This document shows, one piece after another, positions 30,501 to 40,550 of a stretch of 64,000 bases of DNA; position 1 is the stretch's first letter; every line of letters starts with the position of its first letter. The notes beneath the pieces are model-generated. The model was not told the DNA's origin and ran no database searches. It was given only the letters and a program-made list of their open reading frames with translations. The position numbers and the translations under genes are program-made. Source of the stretch: Pseudocolwellia sp. AS88 (GTDB lineage Bacteria > Pseudomonadota > Gammaproteobacteria > Enterobacterales > Alteromonadaceae); NCBI RefSeq assembly GCF_030551755.1, contig NZ_JAUPEC010000007.1, positions 121,648 through 185,647 of the forward strand. The letters are read 5' to 3'.

Positions 30501-32858
30501 GTGGAATCTATTATTAACCGAATTGATAAAAACCAATTTTGGAAGTTCCATGGTGGCATTCATCCGCCTGAACAAAAGTTTATCACTGAAAATAAACCTA
30601 TTAGAACTTTACCATTACCTAAAGAACTTATACTCCCTCTGCAACAACATATTGGTCAAGCGGGGGATTTATTAGTTTCTGTTGGCGATACTGTATTAAA
30701 AGGTCAACCGCTTACTTCTAGCGCTCATCCGATGGCTGTCCCTATCCATGCACCAACCAGTGGAAAAATAACAGCAATAAAAGATTCAACCATAGCTCAC
30801 CCTTCAGCATTAAAAGAACCTTGTTTGTTTATAGAGCCTGACGGAAACGATACATGGGTAAAGCGTAATATTTGTAACGATTACACTAAACAAAGTGATT
30901 CTGATTTATTACAGAAAATATCTGACGCAGGTATATCAGGTATGGGAGGAGCTGGTTTTCCAACTTATGTAAAAGCAAACACCTCAGCCAAGATAGAGTT
31001 TTTGATTATTAACGCTGCAGAATGTGAACCTTACATAACAGCTGATGATCTTCTTATGAAAGAACATAGCCCAACAATTGTTGACGGCATTAACATTCTT
31101 CATCAAATTATTAAACCAGAAAACGTATTAATTGGTATAGAAGACAACAAACCAGCAGCCATCAAAGCTTTGCAAAATGCCACGAAAAACTTAGATCATA
31201 TAAGAGTATGCATTATACCAACTAAGTACCCTTCAGGTGGTGAAAAACAGTTAATTCAAATTTTAACAGGCAAAGAAATACCAAGTGGAGCAATACCAAG
31301 CTCACAAGGTATTGTGATGCAAAATACTGCAACATGTTTTGCAATTGCAGATGCGGTTATAAATGATATTCCTTTAATTAGACGCGTAACAACTGTTACA
31401 GGTCTTGGATTAAATAAACCACAAAATGTTTGGGCTTTATTAGGCACACCCGTTAACTTTTTGCTCGAACAATGTGAACTTCACCCACATGACAAGCAAC
31501 GTATAATCATGGGTGGTCCAATGATGGGCTTCACTTTACCTTCAGGTAATGTACCTGTTGTAAAAATAACAAACTGCGTACTTGCCCCAAGTGCAAAAGA
31601 AATATCAGATGAAAGTACAGAAGTGGAATGTATTCGTTGTGGGCAATGCGCTGACGTCTGCCCTGCTCAACTTCTTCCGCAAGAATTACAGTGGAGTGCT
31701 AAAGCTAAAGATCACCAACAGCTTGAAACCCTGAATTTATTCGACTGTATTGAATGTGGAGCTTGTGCTTATGTATGCCCTAGTCACATCCCTCTTGTAC
31801 ATTATTATCGTATTGGTAAAGCAGAAATACGCGAACACAAACAACAAGAGATTAAAGCTGACAAAGCAAAAATACGATTTGAAGCACGTAAGTTAAGATT
31901 AGAGCGTGATAAAAAAGCCCGAGAAGAAAAACAGCGTAAAGCTGCAGAAGCTCGTAAAGCTAAGATGAATTCAGGTACTGTTGAAGCTAATAACGAAATG
32001 TCTGCCGTAGCAGCCGCATTAGCGCGTGTAAAAGCGAAAAAAGCACAAACTAGTGATACGACATCTCAAGATTCAACAACTGAAGCAGCAGCTAAGCCTA
32101 AAAATCCACAAATAGCGGCAGCCATTGCTAGAGCTAAAGCCAAAAAACTGGCTAATCAAGTTACAGATAATAGTGACATAACTGCAGAAGTAGACAAGAC
32201 AGTTGAAGCTAAAGTTGAAAATGAAACGCCAACAGAAAACACAGCTGATGACAAAAAATCTAAAGTCGCAGCTGCAATTGCCAAAGCAAAAGCTAAAAAA
32301 CTTGCTAAAGAACAAGCAGACGAAAAAACTGATGTTCAAAACGAAATAACAGAAGAAACAGCAGTAAATGATGTTTCTGAAGCTGACAGCAAAAAAGCTA
32401 AAATAGCAGCGACTATTGCCAAAGCAAAAGCTAAAAAACTAGCTAAAGAACAAGTAGACGAAAAAACTGATGATCAAAACGAAATAAAAGAAGAAACAAC
32501 AGTAAATGATGTTTCTGAAGCTGACAGCAAAAAAGCTAAAATAGCGGCGACTATTGCCAAAGCAAAAGCTAAAAAACTAGCTAAAGAACAAGTAGACGAA
32601 AAAACTGATGATCAAAACGAAATAATAGAAGAAACATCAGTAAATGATGTTTCTGAAGCTGACAGCAAAAAAGCTAAAATAGCGGCGACTATTGCCAAAG
32701 CAAAAGCTAAAAAATTAGCTAAAGAACAAGAAGCAGAAAAATCAGACAATAGTCAGCCTGATGTTGAAGATACAAAAGCTGCAGAAAAGAAAAAACGAAT
32801 CGCTGAAGCAGTAGCTAAAGCAAAAGCCAAAAAACAACAACGTTTAGAGTTAAATTAA
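30501..32858 (+). CDS. rnfC: Rnf complex subunit C with long repeat-rich C terminus
   Basis: NADH-side subunit binding FMN and two [4Fe-4S] clusters (CIRCGQCADVCPAQLLP and CIECGACAYVCPSHIPL). The first about 450 residues are the conserved core with GISGMGGAGFPTYVK and INAAECEPYI. The tail (about 450-785) is Ala/Lys/Glu-rich with repeated AAIAKAKAKKLAKEQ units, including four near-identical 46-residue copies. E. coli RsxC also has a repeat tail. The start is GTG with AGGA 7 bases upstream. Confidence 0.96.
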   Translation: MESIINRIDKNQFWKFHGGIHPPEQKFITENKPIRTLPLPKELILPLQQHIGQAGDLLVSVGDTVLKGQPLTSSAHPMAVPIHAPTSGKITAIKDSTIAHPSALKEPCLFIEPDGNDTWVKRNICNDYTKQSDSDLLQKISDAGISGMGGAGFPTYVKANTSAKIEFLIINAAECEPYITADDLLMKEHSPTIVDGINILHQIIKPENVLIGIEDNKPAAIKALQNATKNLDHIRVCIIPTKYPSGGEKQLIQILTGKEIPSGAIPSSQGIVMQNTATCFAIADAVINDIPLIRRVTTVTGLGLNKPQNVWALLGTPVNFLLEQCELHPHDKQRIIMGGPMMGFTLPSGNVPVVKITNCVLAPSAKEISDESTEVECIRCGQCADVCPAQLLPQELQWSAKAKDHQQLETLNLFDCIECGACAYVCPSHIPLVHYYRIGKAEIREHKQQEIKADKAKIRFEARKLRLERDKKAREEKQRKAAEARKAKMNSGTVEANNEMSAVAAALARVKAKKAQTSDTTSQDSTTEAAAKPKNPQIAAAIARAKAKKLANQVTDNSDITAEVDKTVEAKVENETPTENTADDKKSKVAAAIAKAKAKKLAKEQADEKTDVQNEITEETAVNDVSEADSKKAKIAATIAKAKAKKLAKEQVDEKTDDQNEIKEETTVNDVSEADSKKAKIAATIAKAKAKKLAKEQVDEKTDDQNEIIEETSVNDVSEADSKKAKIAATIAKAKAKKLAKEQEAEKSDNSQPDVEDTKAAEKKKRIAEAVAKAKAKKQQRLELN
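32247..32740 (+). repeat. 138-bp tandem repeats inside rnfC
   Basis: Copies start at 32247, 32385, 32523 and 32661. The first three are full 138-bp units (46 codons) and the fourth is partial, drifting after about 80 bp. Copies 2 to 4 are almost identical at DNA level. More diverged 16-residue versions lie before and after. Confidence 0.9.
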
Positions 32859-32862
32859 TATT

Positions 32863-33945
32863 ATGGCATTTTGGATCGCAAGTTCGCCGCATAACCATAT
32901 ACAAAATAAAACTTCTGCTTTAATGAGGTTAGTTATTTACGCCACTCTACCTGGCATTTTTGCGCAATGGTACTTTTTTGGCTGGGGTAACTTAGTTCAC
33001 ATTTCACTAGCGATTATTAGCGCATTAGTTGCTGAGTTTTTTATTCTGTCACTAAGAGAAAAGAAAATCCCTGAACAAATTTTCGATGGCAGTGCTATTT
33101 TAACCGCAATTCTCTTAGGTATAAGCCTACCCGCATTAGCTCCTTGGTGGATATCAATTTTAGGTGCAGCGTTTGCTATTATAATAGTAAAACAATTATA
33201 CGGTGGATTAGGTCACAATCCTTTTAATCCGGCTATGGCTGGCTATGTGATGTTACTCATCTCATTTCCGGTCCAAATGACGTCATGGCAACCACCATTG
33301 CAGTTATTAGCTATCGATTTAACCTTTTTCGATACTCTATCGGTTATTTTCACTAGCTTTACCACTGATGGCTACTCTATGGAGCAAATAAAAACCCATA
33401 TTGACGGCTACACCATGGCAACGCCACTAGATACTGTAAAAACAAATCTAACCTTAGGCTTAACTATTGCTGAAAGTATGGATAGCACCGTTATTGGGGA
33501 AAACTTTGGTATTGGCTGGGAGTGGATAAACGCAGGCTTTTTAGCCGGTGGATTATTCTTGATATTTAAAAAAGCTATTGATTGGGTAACCCCTTTTAGC
33601 TTTTTATTTAGCTTGTTTGTATTCTCATTTATTGCTTTTACATTTAGCCCGGACTCAAATGCATCAACCATGTTCCATTGGTTTAATGGTGCTTGTATGT
33701 TGGGGGCATTCTTTATACTGACTGACCCGGTGTCAGGAGCAACAAGTACAAAAGGCAGAATGATTTTTGGTGCTTTAGCTGCACTACTCGTATTTCTAAT
33801 AAGAAAATATGGTGGTTACCCAGAAGCTATGGCCTTTGCCGTGTTACTTTGTAATATGAGTGCTCCGTTAATCGACCAATACACACGTCCTCGTACATAC
33901 GGACATAAAAAAGAGCAAAATGCTGAGGATAATACCAATGCGTAA
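32863..33945 (+). CDS. rnfD: Rnf complex subunit D
   Basis: Polytopic membrane subunit of 360 residues that carries covalent FMN on a threonine. The attachment motif DPVSGATSTKGR lies near residue 290. GGLGHNPFNPAMAGYVMLL (about 113-131) is another conserved segment, and about nine helices are visible. It follows rnfC by 4 bp, and its stop overlaps the rnfG start by 8 bp. Confidence 0.96.
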   Translation: MAFWIASSPHNHIQNKTSALMRLVIYATLPGIFAQWYFFGWGNLVHISLAIISALVAEFFILSLREKKIPEQIFDGSAILTAILLGISLPALAPWWISILGAAFAIIIVKQLYGGLGHNPFNPAMAGYVMLLISFPVQMTSWQPPLQLLAIDLTFFDTLSVIFTSFTTDGYSMEQIKTHIDGYTMATPLDTVKTNLTLGLTIAESMDSTVIGENFGIGWEWINAGFLAGGLFLIFKKAIDWVTPFSFLFSLFVFSFIAFTFSPDSNASTMFHWFNGACMLGAFFILTDPVSGATSTKGRMIFGALAALLVFLIRKYGGYPEAMAFAVLLCNMSAPLIDQYTRPRTYGHKKEQNAEDNTNA

Positions 33946-34588
33946 AGCGATTCAAAAAAATGCTAATGTTCTCGCTATATTCGCTATTGTCTGCACTGCA
34001 GTTGTAGGCATAGTACATTCATTAACTAAAGAAGAAATAGAACTTCAAAAGCAACAACAGTTACTTGATCGACTCTCTCAAGTTATAGATCCAAATACTT
34101 ATAATAATCAAATAATTGAAGATTGTATTATGATCCCTCATTCATCAACTGAAGAAGGCGAAGAAATTAATAGCCAAACGGCACATGCCGCTTATATAGC
34201 CTCCTTTGATGAAACTCCTGTTGCTATTGCAGTAACCACAACAGCACCAGATGGGTACAATGGTAATATTGATATTATTGTAGGTATAACAACCCAAGGT
34301 GTTGTTAGTGGTGTAAGAGTGTTATCTCATAACGAAACCCCTGGATTAGGTGATAAAATAGAGCTTGAAAGACACCCATGGATCACAAGTTTTACTGATA
34401 AAGAGATTACAGCAGATCCTGATCCTCGCTGGAATGTCACTAAAGATGGTGGCATGTTTGATCAATTTACAGGTGCTACCATTACACCAAGAGCTGTAGT
34501 GAAAGCGGTTCGTAACACTCTAATCTTTTTTAATGAAAATAAAGAAAGCTTATTCAATCAACCTAAAAATTGTGGAGACATTGAATGA
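33938..34588 (+). CDS. rnfG: Rnf complex subunit G
   Basis: Periplasmic-facing subunit with one N-terminal anchor (about 12-32) and covalent FMN on the threonine of [12 protein letters not shown]. The [18 protein letters not shown] stretch is a family hallmark. It has 216 residues. I chose the ATG at 33938 with a GAGGAT site 8 bases upstream; the frame extends 6 codons further. It overlaps rnfD and rnfE. Confidence 0.96.
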   Translation: MRKAIQKNANVLAIFAIVCTAVVGIVHSLTKEEIELQKQQQLLDRLSQVIDPNTYNNQIIEDCIMIPHSSTEEGEEINSQTAHAAYIASFDETPVAIAVTTTAPDGYNGNIDIIVGITTQGVVSGVRVLSHNETPGLGDKIELERHPWITSFTDKEITADPDPRWNVTKDGGMFDQFTGATITPRAVVKAVRNTLIFFNENKESLFNQPKNCGDIE

Positions 34589-35292
34589 CAAACGGTGCTG
34601 AATACAAAGAACTCGCTTGGCAAGGCTTATGGAAAAACAACCCTGGCTTAGTACAACTATTAGGTTTGTGTCCGTTATTAGCGGTTACTACAACAATTAC
34701 TAATGCCTTAGGTTTAGGTATAGCAACTTTGTTCGTGTTAATTTGTTCAAATGCTACGGTTTCGTTAGTACGCCAGTGGGTTCCTAAAGAAGTTAGGATC
34801 CCTATTTTTGTGCTTATTATTGCTTCATTTGTAACCTGCGTTCAATTATTAATGAATGCCTATACCTTTGTTTTATATCAATCTTTGGGTATATTTTTAC
34901 CTTTAATTGTTACCAACTGCGCCATTATTGGTCGTGCAGAAGCCTACGCATCTAAAAACCCAGTTAAACAAGCGACCTTTGATGGATTAATGATGGGACT
35001 TGGTTTCCTACTTGTTTTGTTTGTTTTAGGTGCAGTAAGAGAAGCTTTAGGACAAGGCACCTTATTTGATGGTGCACATCTATTAATGGGTGAATGGGCG
35101 CGTAGTTTACGCATAGAGTTATACAGTGTAGATAGTCAATTTTTACTTGCTGTACTTCCTCCAGGAGCTTTTATCGCAATGGGACTATTCATTGCTTTTA
35201 AAAATGCAGTGGACGAAAAAATCAAGAAAAGCGCTCCTAAAAAAGATGCTGAAGCTATAGAGCGTGTTCGTGTAAATTTTGATGCTAGCTAA
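34585..35292 (+). CDS. rnfE: Rnf complex subunit E
   Basis: Integral membrane partner of RnfA with about six helices in 235 residues. It starts [37 protein letters not shown], and contains [21 protein letters not shown] and [16 protein letters not shown], both diagnostic. Its start overlaps the rnfG stop as ATGA. It is last of the six rnf genes and lies 46 bp before nth. Confidence 0.97.
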   Translation: MTNGAEYKELAWQGLWKNNPGLVQLLGLCPLLAVTTTITNALGLGIATLFVLICSNATVSLVRQWVPKEVRIPIFVLIIASFVTCVQLLMNAYTFVLYQSLGIFLPLIVTNCAIIGRAEAYASKNPVKQATFDGLMMGLGFLLVLFVLGAVREALGQGTLFDGAHLLMGEWARSLRIELYSVDSQFLLAVLPPGAFIAMGLFIAFKNAVDEKIKKSAPKKDAEAIERVRVNFDAS

Positions 35293-35338
35293 AACCAGCT
35301 AACCTCTTCAAATAATTAAAGCAAAAGTTGTTAACGTT

Positions 35339-35998
35339 ATGAATAAAGAAACAAGAATAGAAATGCTTACTCGGTTAAGAGCGGATAACCCAAATCCAAC
35401 TACCGAGTTAAACTTTAGCACGCCTTTTGAGCTGCTTATTGCTGTTCTTCTTTCTGCTCAATCTACTGACGTTGGTGTAAATAAAGCAACAGATAAACTA
35501 TACCCTGTTGCTAATACCCCTCAAGCTATTCTAGATCTAGGCTTAGATGGCTTAAAATCTTACATAAAAACGATAGGTTTATTCAATACCAAAGCAGCTA
35601 ACACCATGAAAAGCTGTCAAATATTGGTAGATTTACATGGAGGTGAAGTACCAGAAGACAGAGCCGCTTTAGAGGCACTTCCAGGTGTTGGTAGAAAAAC
35701 AGCTAACGTTGTTTTAAATACGGCCTTTGGCCAGTTAAAAGACAATGAAGGTAATTACTTTATTGCGGTAGATACTCATATTCAACGCTTAGCAAATCGT
35801 ACAGGCTATGCTAAAGGGAAAACAGTAGAAGAAACCGAAAAGAATATCGTTAAAAACACACCAAGAAAAACTGAATTCTTCTTTAACCTGCACCATTGGT
35901 TTATTCTGCATGGTCGTTATACTTGTGTTGCTCGCAAACCGAAATGTGGTTCATGTATCATAGAAGATTTGTGTGATTTCAAAGAAAAAACTGAATAA
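35339..35998 (+). CDS. nth: Endonuclease III
   Basis: Bifunctional DNA glycosylase/AP lyase that removes oxidised pyrimidines. In 219 residues it shows the helix-hairpin-helix LEALPGVGRKTANVVLNTAFG with the catalytic lysine in GVGRKTA, the catalytic aspartate in VDTHIQRLANR, and the C-terminal [4Fe-4S] cysteines in CVARKPKCGSCIIEDLC. E. coli also places nth directly after the rsx/rnf operon. Confidence 0.98.
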   Translation: MNKETRIEMLTRLRADNPNPTTELNFSTPFELLIAVLLSAQSTDVGVNKATDKLYPVANTPQAILDLGLDGLKSYIKTIGLFNTKAANTMKSCQILVDLHGGEVPEDRAALEALPGVGRKTANVVLNTAFGQLKDNEGNYFIAVDTHIQRLANRTGYAKGKTVEETEKNIVKNTPRKTEFFFNLHHWFILHGRYTCVARKPKCGSCIIEDLCDFKEKTE

Positions 35999-36151
35999 GT
36001 GTAATAGTTTTTCTTAATTCAAGGAAAAATTACGCCTCAATAGCTAGTCTATTGCAAGTGAATTTAACGAAGAAGTTAGTAAAAATAGTCACTATAGAAA
36101 AATTGATTAAGCTGAGGTTACTTAATATTCACTTCAACTCTAAAGACTAAA

Positions 36152-37300
36152 CTAAAATTCTTGTTTCCATAATTGATTTAGCCAAATAGCGGTATTTACC
36201 ACAACGCAACTGATAGTCTCAACGATTAAAGATTGCGTACTTGGTGGTTGTAGAACGTCTGGTTCTTGATTTTTAGGTGATACTGAAGTTGGTGATTCAT
36301 TGGTTTCAGGTTTTGGAATTGCTTTCTTTTTAACTACCTTTTTCTTCGCTTTATCTAATTTAATGGTGTAGGTGTTGCCACCAATTCCTGCAAACTCTTC
36401 ATCGGTAAAAACAATCGTATTATCATCATAAAAAGTTACCGCTTCTTTTTGTGTGACTATACCTAAATCAATACGTGATACATCGCCCGAGAAGAACTTG
36501 TCTCCATCAAAATTCTCAAACAACCAAATACTGGTAGAATCGAGTAAAATAAGCTTTTTACGATCTGGGCTTAATGCAGCAGAAGTTATCCAGCACAGTT
36601 TTTCAAGAGTAGTACATGTTTGAAATGAACCAACTAGCTCGGCGTTAAAATTGGCAGCATGGTCTCCCACTTTATAAACATTAGTAATACCATTGAATGG
36701 CTTTGTGCGATTCTTTGTAAATAGATATAGATGACGTCCTAAGGCAACAAAAGCTTCTAAATCATAATTTCTTTCATGTGGCGCTACAGGCTTACCATCC
36801 ATTTCAGGATAGGTGAATTTGATTATTTCAGCTTCAGCCGTGTCGGCTTTGATATCGATAGGGTTTTCAATTTTATATATAGTTAACCACTTTCGATCTT
36901 GTTCATTGTTACCAAAATCACCTAAAAAGAAATGCCCAAACTTGTTTTGAGTCATATCTTCCCAATCGATGTTTTTAGCATTAGTAATTAATACTTCTTT
37001 GGCAATAGAGCCATCTTCATTTAAACGATAAAGTTTAGCTTCATTACCGCCATCATTAATTGCCCACAATCGGTTATATTTATCAAATTCGATACCCGAA
37101 ATTTCTTTAAGTTTCGGGTCTACAGTCATCTTTTTCTTACTGTATAAAGTATAGGTTGATATACCAACCAAAATGAGTGACATGATCACAACAATGGAAA
37201 TGAGTAAATATAGATTTTGCTTAAGTACATAAGCTGATAAAAACGGAAACTTCTTGATCAGCATTTCTAAATAAGTTTGAGAATGTGTTTCTTTAGGCAT
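36152..37300 (-). CDS. Membrane-anchored beta-propeller-like protein, unknown function
   Basis: 382 residues with one N-terminal membrane segment (about 31-50) and a large following domain with repeating beta segments such as ISGIEFDKYNRLWAINDGGNEAKLYRLN, DWEDMTQNKFGHFFLGDFGNNEQDR and ALSPDRKKLILLDSTSIWLFE, suggesting a propeller of the SMP-30/SdiA-regulated or phytase-like kind. A Lys/Pro-rich linker (about 318-352) leads to a hydrophobic C-terminal end (about 355-375) that could be a second anchor. The family is not certain and no enzymatic residues are identifiable. It stands alone and is transcribed away from gloA. Confidence 0.6.
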   Translation of the reverse strand: MPKETHSQTYLEMLIKKFPFLSAYVLKQNLYLLISIVVIMSLILVGISTYTLYSKKKMTVDPKLKEISGIEFDKYNRLWAINDGGNEAKLYRLNEDGSIAKEVLITNAKNIDWEDMTQNKFGHFFLGDFGNNEQDRKWLTIYKIENPIDIKADTAEAEIIKFTYPEMDGKPVAPHERNYDLEAFVALGRHLYLFTKNRTKPFNGITNVYKVGDHAANFNAELVGSFQTCTTLEKLCWITSAALSPDRKKLILLDSTSIWLFENFDGDKFFSGDVSRIDLGIVTQKEAVTFYDDNTIVFTDEEFAGIGGNTYTIKLDKAKKKVVKKKAIPKPETNESPTSVSPKNQEPDVLQPPSTQSLIVETISCVVVNTAIWLNQLWKQEF

Positions 37301-37797
37301 ATAGGAAATATATTAGGTAGCTAAGTTACTGAGTATTATTGCTTATTTAAATATAAATAGCTGTCGATTTAAATACCTCAGTACCTAAAAAGCTTATCGC
37401 TATCCATCGCGTATTTTTAATATTCACTAAAATACAACAAACCGATTTTATCCAATCGTCCTGAAGTACTTAGTATAACTACTCTAGCGTTAAAAACTTG
37501 AAATTAACATTCCTTTATAAATGAAAAATTCTCACCTAAATACACTGTATTTTCGTTCTAATTATTTTGTAACAAGGTCTTATCTACAAACAGTTTCTCA
37601 GCATTTGTTACTACACAAAACAGCATCCTAACCTTCAAAATAAGATAGCGTCACATTTAGTAAAACAAAAAATTCCGAAAACCTTTACAGACATGTAAAA
37701 TGTAGCAATATTCAAAGTGAAAAATTATTAGCTAACAAACTGCTATATTATTAATTCACATCAACCTCAATCACGTTAATTATAGGTTTATTAAATA
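37301..37797. other. 497-bp gap between the propeller gene and gloA
   Basis: AT-rich divergent region with no convincing gene; the longest frame I noticed is 36 codons and lacks a ribosome site. Promoters for both flanking genes should be here, but I cannot place them. No repeats stand out. Confidence 0.35.
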
Positions 37798-38217
37798 ATG
37801 AAATTTTTACACAGTATGGTACGAGTAAATGACCTGGACGCTTCTTTAAAATTCTACCGTGATCAATTAGGGTTAGTAGAAACCAAACGCATTGATGTGC
37901 CAGAAGGTAAATTCACACTGATTTATCTGGCTACAGCTATTGGCGAACCGGAAGTTGAATTAACTCACAACTGGGGATCAACAGAAGAATACGATACAGG
38001 TAGAAACTTTGGTCATTTAGCCTTTGAAGTAGACAATATTTACGATTTTTGTCAAAAGCTAATGGATGATGGCGTTGTAATTAACAGACCGCCACGCTGT
38101 GGTAATATGGCTTTTATTAAATCGCCAGATAACATCTCTGTTGAGTTATTACAAAAGGGTGAAGCATTAGCACCTCAAGAGCCTTGGTTGAGTATGGAAA
38201 ACATAGGCACTTGGTAA
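37798..38217 (+). CDS. Lactoylglutathione lyase family protein (glyoxalase I type)
   Basis: VOC-fold protein of 139 residues. Its four predicted metal ligands sit where E. coli GloA has them: H5 in LHSMVRV, the glutamate in EVELTHNWG, the histidine in NFGHLAFEV and the glutamate in ISVELLQKG. It would convert the methylglyoxal-glutathione hemithioacetal to S-lactoylglutathione. No adjacent glyoxalase II is present, though a metallo-beta-lactamase-fold hydrolase lies at 55479. A true GloA is likely, but other glyoxalase-fold enzymes cannot be excluded. Confidence 0.85.
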   Translation: MKFLHSMVRVNDLDASLKFYRDQLGLVETKRIDVPEGKFTLIYLATAIGEPEVELTHNWGSTEEYDTGRNFGHLAFEVDNIYDFCQKLMDDGVVINRPPRCGNMAFIKSPDNISVELLQKGEALAPQEPWLSMENIGTW

Positions 38218-38235
38218 AATAGCTAGCAAAGCAAT

Positions 38236-38301
38236 GGCTAATAACTTCGACATACTTTAGATAATATCTAAAAAATATGTTTCCAAGCTATTAGCCTTTT
38301 T
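38236..38301 (+). terminator. Terminator-like structure after the glyoxalase gene
   Basis: GGCTAATA (38236-38243) pairs with TATTAGCC (38289-38296), enclosing a smaller TAGAT/ATCTA hairpin, and is followed by TTTTT. The long loop makes it weaker than a standard terminator. Confidence 0.5.
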
Positions 38302-38360
38302 CTCCAGAATTTCTTACTACTTGTCACTAATCCAGAATAGCCAATCACCAGATAAAGTAA

Positions 38361-40451
38361 TTACTTAAGCACTGACAGTAAATTACTGTAATTATCTGTC
38401 CAAATTAATTCATTATCATTAGGCCATTCAGACTGTAAACGCTTCACCTTAGTATTCCTAATGAAAGATTGATTATTCGTTACTATCACCCATTCTGTTT
38501 GAGTTACTTCAGTATCTGTTGCTTCAGTTTTAAAATACAAAGCTGAATAATCACGATTTGCCGCTAAACCTTTCACTAAAGCCGTTAAATCTAAATGACT
38601 ATTAGACACATGAATTGCCAACACTCCACTCGCTTTCAGATGTGAAAAATACAAATCAAAAGCTTCAACTGTTAATAAATGTGCTGGAACAGAATCGCCA
38701 GAAAAAGCATCAACCACTAACACATCAAAAGCATTAGCATCACCATTATCTAACTCTTTTTGCAAAGTCACTCGACCATCGCCAATAATCACTTCAACAT
38801 TCGCTTTGCTGTTATCAATATAAGTAAAATACTGTCGTGCCATACGTTCAACATTAGGGTTTAATTCATAAAAAGTGTAACTATCACCTCTGCGTCCATA
38901 AGTGGCTAAAGTACCGGCGCCTAAACCTATCAAGCCAACATTCACTTGCGGAGTTAAAAACAGGTGCTGAAGTGCTAAAGCCACACCTGAATCTTTTCGA
39001 TAATAACTCATAGGAATATCTGCAAGTTCTGCATTTAAAGACTGAGTACCATGAGAAGTTGTTCCATCAATTAGTCGTCGTTCAACAACACCATTAACTT
39101 CTACATCCTTAACACTTAAAATACCGTAAAAATTACGACTGAGTTCTACTGTATTTTCTTTAAATTGTTGGTTCAAAGAAACAAATCCAACCACCAGCAT
39201 TACAGCAAAAACGCCACAAGAACTTGCAATTAATATTGGTGATTTGTTGTTATCTTTTACCGTTGAATTTCTTAATAAATAAGTACAACATCCAAGTAAC
39301 AAAAACACAGCAACTAATGCGATAGGAAACTCTAAAAATTGAGTAAAAAAGCGTTGCGCAACAAAAGCGACAAAGGCACTTCCTAAGAAACCTCCTAGCG
39401 ACATATTTAAATAAAATAACGTCAGTCTATCAGTTGATGGGTTTAACTTAACAAGTTCGCCATGACAGATCATGCAAGCTGATAACAATATGCCTGAATA
39501 GATAAATACTTGAGATAAAATATCGAACTGAGAACCAATAAAAAACATCAGTAAACCAGCAAACGAACTCAGTATAAATAGCACATACCAATACCAACGA
39601 ACATACCATTTAGGGCTATGAAAGCTAATAATAAAAGTAAGTAAATATAAACTAAGTGGCAATATCCATAAAAAAGGTACAGGGGGAATATTTTGTGTCA
39701 TCGCATTAGTGATAGACACTAATAACACTACACCAATTGCCGATAATGCTAACCACAACAGCCAATCCAACTTAAAACCGATAACCTGATGATTATCATT
39801 CGAATCTTTGTCACTTATATTACTGCCTATCGGTTTTTCTGCATAAACCTCATTAGAAGAAGCAGAAACCAACTTAAATAATTGCACACAAAACACAATA
39901 AGTGAGCCTACTAAAAAGATATAACCTGCTGACCAATACGTGAGTTGATTAGGTAAAGAGAATAAAGGCTCAAAAATAAAAGGATAGCTTACTAACGCCA
40001 GCAGAGAACCAATATTAGATAATGAGTAAAGTTTATATGGTGTAAAATCTGGTTTTGCTGCGTAAACATGACTCAACCATTTTTGCACCAAGGGTCCCGT
40101 TGAAGATAATAAAAAATATGGTGCGCCAATAGATAAAACTAAAAGCTTTAAAATATCGGATAGCGGCGCAGTTTGATCAAACTCAACCAACTCCTTTAAG
40201 CCTATCGGCATAAACAACAAACTTGCTAACAAAGCAACTGAGTGGATTGAAACTTGAGTCGTTAAACTTTTACATTTCGATAATACATGAGCATATAAAT
40301 AACCAAGTAATAGAAAAGCCTGAAAAAACAACAAACAAGCAGTCCAAATAGCTGCACCACCGCCGAATAAAGGTAATATTAACTTTGCAATAAGTGGTTG
40401 AACTTGAAAAAGTAAAAAAGCACTTAAAAATATAATGAATAGATACAGCAT
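38361..40451 (-). CDS. Membrane protein fused to a spermidine-synthase-like domain
   Basis: 696 residues. The first about 440 are a polytopic membrane region (about 11 helices) with FLLFQVQPLIAKLILPLFGGGAAIWTACLLFFQ, typical of the fused MFS/spermidine-synthase family. A soluble C-terminal domain follows with a SAM-type nucleotide fold: IGLGAGTLATYG, the acidic FYELNPNVE, and DVLVVDAFSGDSVP with the aspartates used by aminopropyltransferases. The substrate is unknown; a polyamine synthase role is possible but the membrane part is unexplained. No speD is nearby. Confidence 0.85.
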   Translation of the reverse strand: MLYLFIIFLSAFLLFQVQPLIAKLILPLFGGGAAIWTACLLFFQAFLLLGYLYAHVLSKCKSLTTQVSIHSVALLASLLFMPIGLKELVEFDQTAPLSDILKLLVLSIGAPYFLLSSTGPLVQKWLSHVYAAKPDFTPYKLYSLSNIGSLLALVSYPFIFEPLFSLPNQLTYWSAGYIFLVGSLIVFCVQLFKLVSASSNEVYAEKPIGSNISDKDSNDNHQVIGFKLDWLLWLALSAIGVVLLVSITNAMTQNIPPVPFLWILPLSLYLLTFIISFHSPKWYVRWYWYVLFILSSFAGLLMFFIGSQFDILSQVFIYSGILLSACMICHGELVKLNPSTDRLTLFYLNMSLGGFLGSAFVAFVAQRFFTQFLEFPIALVAVFLLLGCCTYLLRNSTVKDNNKSPILIASSCGVFAVMLVVGFVSLNQQFKENTVELSRNFYGILSVKDVEVNGVVERRLIDGTTSHGTQSLNAELADIPMSYYRKDSGVALALQHLFLTPQVNVGLIGLGAGTLATYGRRGDSYTFYELNPNVERMARQYFTYIDNSKANVEVIIGDGRVTLQKELDNGDANAFDVLVVDAFSGDSVPAHLLTVEAFDLYFSHLKASGVLAIHVSNSHLDLTALVKGLAANRDYSALYFKTEATDTEVTQTEWVIVTNNQSFIRNTKVKRLQSEWPNDNELIWTDNYSNLLSVLK

Positions 40452-40501
40452 AATTTAAATTTCTGATGTTTATGATTTTACAATTGAATAAGCGAAGAAT
40501 T

Positions 40502-40527
40502 AAAAAAGCCCAATATTCATCGGGCTA
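40502..40527 (-). terminator. Intrinsic terminator after the yehS-like gene
   Basis: On the minus strand AGCCC and GGGCT pair around a 10-base loop and run into six T, about 24 bp after the stop of the gene that begins at 41258. Confidence 0.8.
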
Positions 40528-40550
40528 TTATAGAAAAACTGACAAAGAGA

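Noticed and set aside
32073..32339. Cys/Phe-rich frame opposite the rnfC repeats
   Set aside because: It is the antisense reading of the repeat region and has no independent support.
37521..37631. 36-codon frame in the 497-bp gap before the glyoxalase gene
   Set aside because: No ribosome site, short, and composition fits chance in AT-rich DNA.
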